From Cytophagales bacterium (GTDB taxonomy: Bacteria > Bacteroidota > Bacteroidia > Cytophagales > Bernardetiaceae), in contig RDZD01000025.1 in the NCBI GenBank assembly GCA_004293815.1, positions 1-64,000 on the forward strand: a DNA stretch of 64,000 nucleotides, read 5' to 3'. This document shows positions 34,950-42,863 of the stretch, in pieces. Position 1 is the first letter of the stretch, and every line of letters begins with the position of its first letter. The translations under genes were made by a program, and so were the position numbers. The notes beneath the pieces were generated by a model. It saw only the letters and a program-made list of their open reading frames with translations. It ran no database searches and was not told where the DNA came from.

Positions 34950-37900
34950 TTACTGCATAATAACAATAGTTTGTCCTTCGTCCAAGGTACGACTGCTGAG
35001 GCTATTCCACTCTATAATCTCGTTAGTGGTTACACCATGCTTTCTGGCCACACCGAATAGCGTTTCACCTTCAAGAACGGTATAAGTCATCTTGGTGGTT
35101 TTTGCTTTTGTTTCGTTCAGATTGCTGTTGCTTGCGCCGTCTTGCGTGTCTGAGTTGGCATCACTACTGCTATCGTCGGGACTGATACTGTCGGGATCAG
35201 GTGAGCTTGCGCCAGTGGACGAAGGCATGCCTCCCACAATGAGCTTTGTACCAGGAAGAACTTCGCGCTTATTGGCTGGCAGATTGTTCCAAGCAGCCAA
35301 ATCAGCAGGCTTCAAGTTGTACTTTTCAACGATAGTGTAAAAAGTTTCTCCCTCCTTGACGGTGTGATAGGCTTTGCCATCGCTACTTTTTTGTGAGCTT
35401 TTGACTTTGGCTTTTTCAGCAGCTTCTTTTTTGAGATATATTTTTTCGCCTACTTTTATGACGTAGTCTGGCGCGAGGCCGTTCCAGTCTAAAACTTCGC
35501 TCATATTCAAGCCATATTTTTTACATAAGCCATAGAGGCTGCCGCCCGCACGGAATTGTACAAATTCTGGCACTTCAACAACTTCCTGTTTTTTACCTTT
35601 GGCTTTTTCTGCCACGTCTTTTTTGAGATACACCGTTTCTCCTACTTTTATAACGTAGTTAGGTGCAAAGCCATTCCAATCTTGCACATCGCTGACATTC
35701 AGGCCGTATTTTTTGCACAAGCCATAGAGACTACCGCCTGAACGGAATTGTACAAAATCTGGCACTTCAACAACTTCCTGCTTTTTACCTTTGGCTTTTT
35801 CTGCCACGTCTTTTTTGAGATAGACCGTTTCGCCCACCTTAATGACATAGTCTTGAGGGAATTCGTTCCAGTCTAAAACTTCGCTCACATTTAAGCCGTA
35901 TTTTTTGCATAAGCCATAGAGGCTACCACCCGCACGGAATTGCACAAAGTCAGGAACTTCTAAGACTGCGGCATTCTGTGCCTTGTCTTTTGAGCTTCCT
36001 AAAACCTCTTCTTTACTTTGTGTATTTTTTGCAGACGCATTGTCTGTTTTTTTGTTGCGTGCGGCTATGGCTGCTGCCTCTTTTAAGTACACAATTTGCC
36101 CCACTTTCACAATTTCGTCTGGCGCAAAACCATTCCATTCTTGTACATCACTGAGGTTCAAACTATATTTTTTGCAGAGCTTGTACAAGTTACCACCTTC
36201 TCTAAAGTACACAAAGTCAGGCACCTCAAGAGCAGCGTTAGCTTCGTTACCCTTTGCAGCGTTTTTGGCGGCCTCTGCAGCCTCTTTTCTCAAATAAACA
36301 ATTTGACCTACGTCAATAACTTGGTCGTTTGAGAAGCCATTCCAATCCTGCACATCGCTTAGATTCAAGCCGTATTTTTGACAGAGCTTGTAAAGATTGC
36401 CACCAGCACGGAAATATACAAAATTGGGAATACCGTCTGGGTGTTCAGAGCCATCAGGTGCTTTGACTTCATTTGGATTATATTTACCAGCCTCAATGGC
36501 GGCTGCTTCGGTCAAGTAGACAATATCACCCACGTTAATCAATTGGTCTGTCTTAAAGCCGTTCCACATTTGAACGTCACTAAGGTTCAAACCATATTTG
36601 GCGCACAGTTTATAAAGATTGCCACCAGCGCGGAAATATACAAACTTAGGGACAGCTTGAGAATCATTTGCGTCGGCAGAACCGTTGTTCTGTCCTTTTT
36701 CAGGCAGTATTTGTGCGTAAATTTTTACTTTAGTACCTGATTTGAGATCATCGCCAGACAGACCATTCCATGCACGAATTTGATCAGTGGTAACGCCATA
36801 CATTTTGGCTATCTTAAATATGGTTTCTTCGCTGCGAACCAAGTGAAACACAAGCGTCCCTGTATTACCAGTTTTACTTGGTGTTCCTTTATTTTCATCT
36901 TCTTTTGGGTCTTTCTGCGTGTCATTTTTGCTGACAGAGATAGGGTCTACCACAAACAGTTTTTCGTCGAGCTTGAGCACATAAGAAGTATCCAATTTAT
37001 TCCAGCCAGCCAGCTGCACCAAAAGTAAATTGTACTTTTGAGCCACTGAACGCAGGGTTTCGCCCTCTTCTACGATGTGAAAATTAGGGTCTTTGGCTTT
37101 TTCAGATACAGTTGCCTGAGTCCCTCCAAGGGGTTCTTGAACAAACAGCTTCTGACCAACTCTAATGCCTTGTCCTTCTACACCATTCCACTTACGGATG
37201 TTGGACACTGTAACGTTATACTTTCTGGCTATAGAGTAAAGTGTCTCACCTTCAACTACCACGTGTACGCCATCGGTGGGCGGTGTCAGTGCCGCAGCAA
37301 CAAAGCCCTCTGGTTGTTTGAGCTTGATTACTTGTCCCTCGCGCACGCCTGCATCAGTGAGTGCGTTCCACGCCACTAAGTTAGAGACGGGTATGTCATA
37401 GAGCTTAGAAACGGCATAGAGTGTTTGGCTAGAGCCTATACGATGCGTATCTGGGAGTAGTTTTTTAGTTTCTGCTGGTGAAGAGGTGCTCTCTTTGGGT
37501 GCTTCCACATTGCCAACAGAAGATTCAACCACTTTATTGGTAAGGACTTCTGAGCTATTTTGAACATCAGATTCCAATACAGGTTCTTGGGTTGGTTTGC
37601 CTACAATGAGCCTAGTTTGAGGGTCAGCCATTTCGGCAGGAAACTCATTCCATTTTTTAATCTGTTCGGTGGTCACACCAAAGCGATTGGCAATGTCAGC
37701 AATTAGTTCGGATTCTTGGGTGGTATAAATGAGGTACTCGCCCACAAGTATGGCATCATTGCTAGCTTTAGTCGCTTTTTCTAAGCGTTCCGCTTCTGAT
37801 GTGCGTCTGCCCACCACCAACTTAGAGCCAGCTACAATCTCATAACTACTCATGTTGTTCCATAGACGAATATCTTCTACAGAAATGTTGAGATTTTGTG

Positions 37901-39521
37901 CGATACCAAAAATTGTGTCGCCCTGCTTTACTTTGTAGTAAACTAAAGATTTATCTTCATCCGCGTTTTGATCTTCTGAAGCGGCTTCTTGGCTAACACC
38001 TAAAGACTCCTCTTCGCTGGTGGATACTACAGTATCAGTACTTTCTGTTGTCGTAGTGTTTTCGTCTACTTTTTTAACCTCTTTGATGAGTTCGCCGTCC
38101 CAGTCAAAGTCTACCATACTTTCAGGCGCGTCGTCTGGATCTGGATTTATTTGATGCTGAACCTTGGCAGGCTTTTTAGCTTGTATCCAAAGCATCAAAC
38201 CTTCTTGTGGCACTGTGTTAGCCGCAAATCCATTAAAATTACGCAGACTAGCCATAGTGATGCCGAAAGTCTGACTTACTTGCCAGAGGCTCTCACCTTT
38301 GAGCAGTGTGTGTACGGGTGTAGCAGCAAATTTTCGCTTAGGTTCTAAATAATATACAGTGCCTCTTTGGGTAGTCTCATCTGCTTTGAGGTCATTATAG
38401 GCCAAAAGCTTCTTGAGATCCAGTTTTAAGTCAGCGGCTAGTGCGCTAAGTAAGCGGTTATCATGTGCCAAAACTGCCTTGAGACCATTGACACGCCCTA
38501 CAAGTATGGCATCGCCACTGGCTGTAGCTATTGGAGCCATACTCTCAACACGAGGAAACTTGTTTTTGTCTCCATTTATAACAACAGAATCGCGCTTGTT
38601 TTTGGCAGCTTTCGTTTTGAGTATGCCCTTGAAACGCTTTTTGTCATAAGGATTGCTTTCATAGCCAGTGAGCAGTGAAAGTTTAATAATGGACTCTGTG
38701 CGTTTGCTTTTGAGAACGGGCACTAAAACGACATAGTCGCGGTCATTAGGGATTTGGTCTGTTTTTAACCAATGGTTGTGGGCTTTGATATCTTGCGCTT
38801 TGATGCCTAATTCTTTGGCAATCTTGCTCACTTTGAAGCCTCGTGTGCTAAAAGGGATGAGTGTATGAGCACTTTTATCATTGACTTCTGCATTTTGAAA
38901 GGCCAGACAATGTGCCAAAAAGCGCAGAATATAGCCATGTGTTTTTTCATTGATGTACACATGCCCACTTTTATTTTTAAGCAGAGAGCTGTACTTGGTC
39001 TCAGTACCCTTTATCCCTAAGTTGTAGGAAAGTAAGGCATAAGTCCAGTTTTCGAATTTCTCCTGACTTTTTCTGAAGTAAGTAGCAGCGGCTTGTGTAG
39101 CAGCTACAATGTTTTTGCGCTCATCTATTAGGCCATCTACGCGCAGAGTAAAGTCTGTAGCAGTTCCTTTTTTAAATTGCCAGTAGCCTACCGCCGCAGA
39201 TTTCGAGACCGCATTCGGCTCAAGAGCACTTTCCTGTAGAACCAAATATTTGAATTCAGCAGGGATACCACTGTCTGCAAGAATTTTTTCTATATGGGGA
39301 AAATATAAGGCCGCTCTTTGTAAGTATAGACCATAATATTCAGGATTTTGGGTAAGCCGCTTAATCTGCTTATTTATTTTGATTTGTGCCGCAGCACTTA
39401 AATGCAATTTTTGATTGCCCAACTTCATAGTTTCGGGCGCGCTTATGGCAGTTGCCTCAGCGTTTATGGTTGGTGTGGCGCTTGCCAAAACTACCCCAAG
39501 AGATAATAACTCTTTCTTCAT
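34950..39521 (-). CDS. Giant MltD-like lytic transglycosylase with about 15 LysM repeats
   Basis: A 1523-residue envelope enzyme. The N-terminus is a signal peptide (residues 1-21). An SLT (lysozyme-like) domain of the MltD type follows, with catalytic Glu97 in YLVLQESALEPNAVS, AAVGYWQFKKGTA and YALLSYNLGIKGT. It cuts peptidoglycan between MurNAc and GlcNAc. The rest is a LysM array that binds glycan. I count 15 clear LysM motifs, plus one degenerate copy at about 345-390. The last motifs are divergent (GETFYTIVEKYN, GETLFGVARKHG). Six consecutive repeats (about 958-1360) are near-identical variants beginning FVxFRxGGxLYxLCxKYGLN. They replace the usual GDTL/IA pair with GG and Cys, and are spaced by Lys/Ala-rich linkers. 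Normal MltD has two to four LysM repeats, so this is far longer than usual. Confidence 0.9.
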   Translation of the reverse strand: MKKELLSLGVVLASATPTINAEATAISAPETMKLGNQKLHLSAAAQIKINKQIKRLTQNPEYYGLYLQRAALYFPHIEKILADSGIPAEFKYLVLQESALEPNAVSKSAAVGYWQFKKGTATDFTLRVDGLIDERKNIVAATQAAATYFRKSQEKFENWTYALLSYNLGIKGTETKYSSLLKNKSGHVYINEKTHGYILRFLAHCLAFQNAEVNDKSAHTLIPFSTRGFKVSKIAKELGIKAQDIKAHNHWLKTDQIPNDRDYVVLVPVLKSKRTESIIKLSLLTGYESNPYDKKRFKGILKTKAAKNKRDSVVINGDKNKFPRVESMAPIATASGDAILVGRVNGLKAVLAHDNRLLSALAADLKLDLKKLLAYNDLKADETTQRGTVYYLEPKRKFAATPVHTLLKGESLWQVSQTFGITMASLRNFNGFAANTVPQEGLMLWIQAKKPAKVQHQINPDPDDAPESMVDFDWDGELIKEVKKVDENTTTTESTDTVVSTSEEESLGVSQEAASEDQNADEDKSLVYYKVKQGDTIFGIAQNLNISVEDIRLWNNMSSYEIVAGSKLVVGRRTSEAERLEKATKASNDAILVGEYLIYTTQESELIADIANRFGVTTEQIKKWNEFPAEMADPQTRLIVGKPTQEPVLESDVQNSSEVLTNKVVESSVGNVEAPKESTSSPAETKKLLPDTHRIGSSQTLYAVSKLYDIPVSNLVAWNALTDAGVREGQVIKLKQPEGFVAAALTPPTDGVHVVVEGETLYSIARKYNVTVSNIRKWNGVEGQGIRVGQKLFVQEPLGGTQATVSEKAKDPNFHIVEEGETLRSVAQKYNLLLVQLAGWNKLDTSYVLKLDEKLFVVDPISVSKNDTQKDPKEDENKGTPSKTGNTGTLVFHLVRSEETIFKIAKMYGVTTDQIRAWNGLSGDDLKSGTKVKIYAQILPEKGQNNGSADANDSQAVPKFVYFRAGGNLYKLCAKYGLNLSDVQMWNGFKTDQLINVGDIVYLTEAAAIEAGKYNPNEVKAPDGSEHPDGIPNFVYFRAGGNLYKLCQKYGLNLSDVQDWNGFSNDQVIDVGQIVYLRKEAAEAAKNAAKGNEANAALEVPDFVYFREGGNLYKLCKKYSLNLSDVQEWNGFAPDEIVKVGQIVYLKEAAAIAARNKKTDNASAKNTQSKEEVLGSSKDKAQNAAVLEVPDFVQFRAGGSLYGLCKKYGLNVSEVLDWNEFPQDYVIKVGETVYLKKDVAEKAKGKKQEVVEVPDFVQFRSGGSLYGLCKKYGLNVSDVQDWNGFAPNYVIKVGETVYLKKDVAEKAKGKKQEVVEVPEFVQFRAGGSLYGLCKKYGLNMSEVLDWNGLAPDYVIKVGEKIYLKKEAAEKAKVKSSQKSSDGKAYHTVKEGETFYTIVEKYNLKPADLAAWNNLPANKREVLPGTKLIVGGMPSSTGASSPDPDSISPDDSSSDANSDTQDGASNSNLNETKAKTTKMTYTVLEGETLFGVARKHGVTTNEIIEWNSLSSRTLDEGQTIVIMQ
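35430..36650 (-). repeat. Six tandem cysteine-bearing LysM repeats
   Basis: On the minus strand this segment encodes residues about 958-1360, in which a LysM variant is repeated six times. The best-conserved pair is 64 residues (192 nt) apart: the phrase starting ACTTCCTG occurs at 35581 and again at 35773, with the flanking sequence almost identical. That level of nucleotide identity indicates a recent duplication or gene conversion. Confidence 0.85.
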
Positions 39522-39602
39522 CAGACTTCAGTCAAAAAAAGTTTTAGACGTAAATATATAACTCCTTGTTTTACATATCCAAATTTTGTGCAAGAAATCA
39601 TA

Positions 39603-39634
39603 CAAAAGTATCAAAAAATATGACACAATCAAAA
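39603..39634 (-). promoter_or_regulatory. Candidate promoter for the LysM transglycosylase
   Basis: On the minus strand TTTTG (39634-39630) and TACTTTTG (39610-39603) are 19 bp apart, a full match to the Bacteroidota -33/-7 pattern. It lies about 80 bp before the ATG at 39521. Confidence 0.55.
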
Positions 39635-39776
39635 AAAAATAATGAAATGCCTGTTGCATTTTTGGAATATCTTATAATTTGATTTTTGTTTGCTGGCCTG
39701 TATTGAACTAAGAGGAGTAAAAGCGACGTTTCTGGCCTGGTACAATACACTTCCATTCATAATCTGTTTTTATAAA

Positions 39777-41534
39777 ATGACTTTAGATACAATAGATTGG
39801 GTAATTATTGCCTCTTACTTAGTTCTGAGTTTGGTCATAGGACTGTACTACACCAAAACAGCTAGCAGCAGTTTTGAAAACTATTTTTTAGGGGGTAGAA
39901 ATATGCCTTGGTGGCTAGCAGGCACTTCTATGGTGGCCACAACTTTTGCCGCAGATACGCCGCTTTTGGTTACGGAACTAGTGATTAAGAACGGCATTAG
40001 TGGCAACTGGCTTTGGTGGAATGGCATGATAGGCGGGATGTTGACCGTATTTTTCTTTGCCCGTATGTGGCGAAAAGCCAATTTGATTACAGACGTAGAG
40101 TTAACTGAAATTCGCTATTCAGGTTCGGTTGCTAAATTTTTGAGAGGTTTTAAGGCTATTTATATCGGCTTACTTTTAAACGCTGTTATCATTGCATGGG
40201 TCAATGTGGCTCTTGGGGCTTTGCTTAAGATATTTTTCAATTTATCAGATGAAGAGGTGTTGTTTTGGGTAGGGGCAGCCATGCTGTTGGTGGTGCTTTA
40301 CTCTAGTCTGTCGGGTCTTTTGGGTGTGGCAGTGACGGATTTGTTTCAATTTGTGATTGCCATGGTAGGTTGTATTGTGCTGGCTGTTCTGGTTTTGAAT
40401 TCAGAGGAAATAGGTGGTATTTATGCACTCAAAAGCAAGCTGCCTGCTGGCGCACTTGACTTTTTTCCAAAAATAGGGGAAGAGAATTTGACAGGATCTC
40501 TGGCAATCAGCGGTTTGTCTTTCTTTTCTTTTGTAGCGGTACAGTGGTGGGCTAGTTGGTATCCAGGCGCAGAGCCAGGTGGGGGCGGTTACATTGCGCA
40601 GCGCATGATGAGTGCTCGTACAGAGACAGATGCCTTTAAGGCCACATTGTTTTTTCAGATTGCACACTATGCTTTCAGACCTTGGCCATGGATTATTGTG
40701 GCACTTTGCGCGGCTGTGCTTTATCCTGAGATTCCTATGGAAGAGAAGCGTTTGGGTTATGTGATGGTGATGCGTGATTTTCTGCCTTCAGGACTGCGCG
40801 GCTTGCTTTTAGTGGCCTTTTTGGCGGCTTATATGAGTACAATTTCCACACAACTCAACTGGGGAACAAGTTATGTGATGAACGATTTTTATAAGAGATT
40901 TATCAGGCCAGAAGCCAGCAATAAGGATTTGGTTTTTGCTTCAAGAATAGCTACTTTCATGGCAATGGTCGTTGGAATGGTGGTAACGGCATATATTGGC
41001 TCTTTGGAGTCTGCTTTTAAGTTAATGATTTCTTGCAGTGCAGGTGTGGGAGCTGTGCTTATCTTGCGTTGGTATTGGTGGAGAATTAACGCATGGAGTG
41101 AGTTGGTGGCTACTATTGCGCCATTTTTAGCATTTTGGCCGCTCAGCAAACTTGAGCTGGACGATACAGCGTATTTCATAAGCTTGACGCTTTGTACCAC
41201 AGCCGCTTGGCTGATTGCAACTTTTGTTACGGCTCCTGAGTCTGAAGATGTGCTTAAAAAGTTTTACCAACGTGTGGAGCCACAGGGTGCTTGGGGGCGC
41301 GTTCGTAAAAGCCTCAATTTAGCTCCAGCAAAGAGTATTTTGGGTGAACTGGCCGCTTGTTGGCTTTTGAGCACAGTTTTAGGCTATGCTATTTTGTTTG
41401 GTCTTGGACAGCTGGTCATGGCAGAGTGGTTACTGGCCACGCTTTTTCTGGGAGCTGGCCTTGTTTTGTGGATGCTTATTAGCTGGTTACTAAGAAGAGT
41501 GCTGGCTAAAGAAAACAAAACAAGCTCTTCATAG
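39777..41534 (+). CDS. Sodium:solute symporter
   Basis: A 585-residue integral membrane protein of the SSS family (SLC5-like) with about 13 helices. Recognisable blocks are WVIIASYLVLSLVIGLYYT, FENYFLGGRNMPWWLAGTSM, an early signature with TTFAADTPLLVTELV, WYPGAEPGGGGYIAQRMM and FLAAYMSTISTQLNWGTSYV. The last is the family's typical intramembrane segment. The ATG at 39777 gives the normal N-terminus; the in-frame ATG at 39690 would add 29 residues without a family match. The substrate is unknown. The gene is transcribed away from the LysM gene and converges on accA. Confidence 0.9.
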   Translation: MTLDTIDWVIIASYLVLSLVIGLYYTKTASSSFENYFLGGRNMPWWLAGTSMVATTFAADTPLLVTELVIKNGISGNWLWWNGMIGGMLTVFFFARMWRKANLITDVELTEIRYSGSVAKFLRGFKAIYIGLLLNAVIIAWVNVALGALLKIFFNLSDEEVLFWVGAAMLLVVLYSSLSGLLGVAVTDLFQFVIAMVGCIVLAVLVLNSEEIGGIYALKSKLPAGALDFFPKIGEENLTGSLAISGLSFFSFVAVQWWASWYPGAEPGGGGYIAQRMMSARTETDAFKATLFFQIAHYAFRPWPWIIVALCAAVLYPEIPMEEKRLGYVMVMRDFLPSGLRGLLLVAFLAAYMSTISTQLNWGTSYVMNDFYKRFIRPEASNKDLVFASRIATFMAMVVGMVVTAYIGSLESAFKLMISCSAGVGAVLILRWYWWRINAWSELVATIAPFLAFWPLSKLELDDTAYFISLTLCTTAAWLIATFVTAPESEDVLKKFYQRVEPQGAWGRVRKSLNLAPAKSILGELAACWLLSTVLGYAILFGLGQLVMAEWLLATLFLGAGLVLWMLISWLLRRVLAKENKTSSS

Positions 41535-41586
41535 CTCTAGTCAAAGAGTTACGCTAGTGGTGAATAAACCATATTTTCTTATGAAA

Positions 41587-42540
41587 CTAGGCTTCTGCGT
41601 ATTCGCCCATCTTGGAAAACTTATCGATGCGTTCTGCGATGCGTTCAGAAGGGCTTTTAGCCTTTAAGATAGCGACTTCTTCTAAAACACGCGCTTTTAA
41701 GGTTGCAGCCATTTGTCCGTAGTCGCGGTGTGCGCCACCAAGAGGCTCTTCGATGATACCATCCACCAAGCCAAATCCGTACATATCTTGTGCAGTGAGT
41801 TTGAGAGCCTCTGCGGCTTGTTCTTTGTAGTCCCAAGAACGCCAAAGTATAGACGAGCAAGACTCGGGCGAAATGACGGAGTACCAAGTATTTTCGAGCA
41901 TGAAGACTCGATCACCCACAGCAATGCCTAGCGCGCCACCTGAAGCCCCTTCGCCGATAACAATGCAAATGACAGGGACTTTGAGAACCGCCATTTCACG
42001 CAAGTTGCGTGCAATAGCTTCACCTTGTCCGCGTTCTTCGGCTTCTATGCCTGGGTGTGCGCCTGGGGTGTCTATAAGTGTTAATACAGGCACATCAAAT
42101 TTTTCGGCCAACTTCATTAATCTCAAAGCTTTGCGGTATCCTTCAGGATTAGGCATTCCAAATTTACGAAGTTGCCTTTCTTTAGTATTACGTCCTTTCT
42201 GATGACCAATAACCATGAAGGATTGATTGCCTATACGTGCCAGACCGCCTATAATGGCTTTGTCATCTGCCACGTTACGGTCGCCATGCAACTCAATAAA
42301 CTCTGTACAAATGCGCTCAATATAATCCATCGTATAAGGACGGTCGGTGTGTCGCGCAAGTTGAACTTTTTGCCAACGTGTTAGATTTTTGAAGGTATCT
42401 TTCTTGAGATCTGTTACTTTTTGTTCAAAAGCTGCAATAAGCTCGGAGAAATCTACAGAGCTGCGTTCTTCTGCCAAGCGTTTCATTTCAAGCAGTTTAT
42501 CTTCAAGTTCCTTGATGGGTTTTTCAAAATCTAACAACAT
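41587..42540 (-). CDS. accA: Acetyl-CoA carboxylase carboxyltransferase subunit alpha
   Basis: A 317-residue AccA, part of the carboxyltransferase that makes malonyl-CoA for fatty-acid synthesis with AccD. It begins [20 protein letters not shown], the family opening, and includes [59 protein letters not shown] and [19 protein letters not shown]. The length is the usual one. accD is not in the window. It is preceded by a 323-bp gap that contains a terminator for the gene upstream. Confidence 0.97.
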   Translation of the reverse strand: MLLDFEKPIKELEDKLLEMKRLAEERSSVDFSELIAAFEQKVTDLKKDTFKNLTRWQKVQLARHTDRPYTMDYIERICTEFIELHGDRNVADDKAIIGGLARIGNQSFMVIGHQKGRNTKERQLRKFGMPNPEGYRKALRLMKLAEKFDVPVLTLIDTPGAHPGIEAEERGQGEAIARNLREMAVLKVPVICIVIGEGASGGALGIAVGDRVFMLENTWYSVISPESCSSILWRSWDYKEQAAEALKLTAQDMYGFGLVDGIIEEPLGGAHRDYGQMAATLKARVLEEVAILKAKSPSERIAERIDKFSKMGEYAEA

Positions 42541-42863
42541 GATATAGCCTTTTTGTCGTGTAATAGAGAGTTGCTAAAATTCTATCCAAAATATATGTTC
42601 TATTTGAACAGTCGCCAGCATGGGCTTTAAGCGGCGCAAATTTAGACATAAAAATATTAGAAATGTGTCGTGTTTGTTTTTTTTTATCGAAAAACACCCT
42701 ATGCCTTGACTTTTTGAGATTTCATAAGAGCTTTTTAGGATTTGTATATGATCAAATGCGTTTGATTTTTGAAATGATACTGCATCAAAAAAAGTTTCTT
42801 TTTCTCGACTTTGTTTAGAAGCACAAGAAAAAGAAACTTTGAAAGATACTAGTAAACAAACTA
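42541..42863. other. Intergenic region between accA and the DPP-IV-like gene
   Basis: This 323-bp gap holds the intrinsic terminator of the peptidase gene at 42785-42840 and AT-rich sequence before accA. I see no gene, riboswitch or clear promoter in it. Confidence 0.6.
42785..42840 (-). terminator. Intrinsic terminator after the DPP-IV-like gene
   Basis: AAAGTTTCTTTTTCT (42791-42805) and AGAAAAAGAAACTTT (42826-42840) are perfect 15-bp complements with a 20-nt loop. Read on the minus strand the stem is followed by a T-run, ending the peptidase transcript. Confidence 0.9.

Noticed and set aside
35430-36650. The regular repeats considered as a CRISPR-like or minisatellite array
   Set aside because: The unit is about 192 nt or longer, in frame, and encodes LysM domains, so it is a protein repeat.
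35983-36740. Repeated antisense frames within the LysM region that look similar to each other
   Set aside because: Their similarity results from the LysM repeats being read on the opposite strand, not from real repeated genes.
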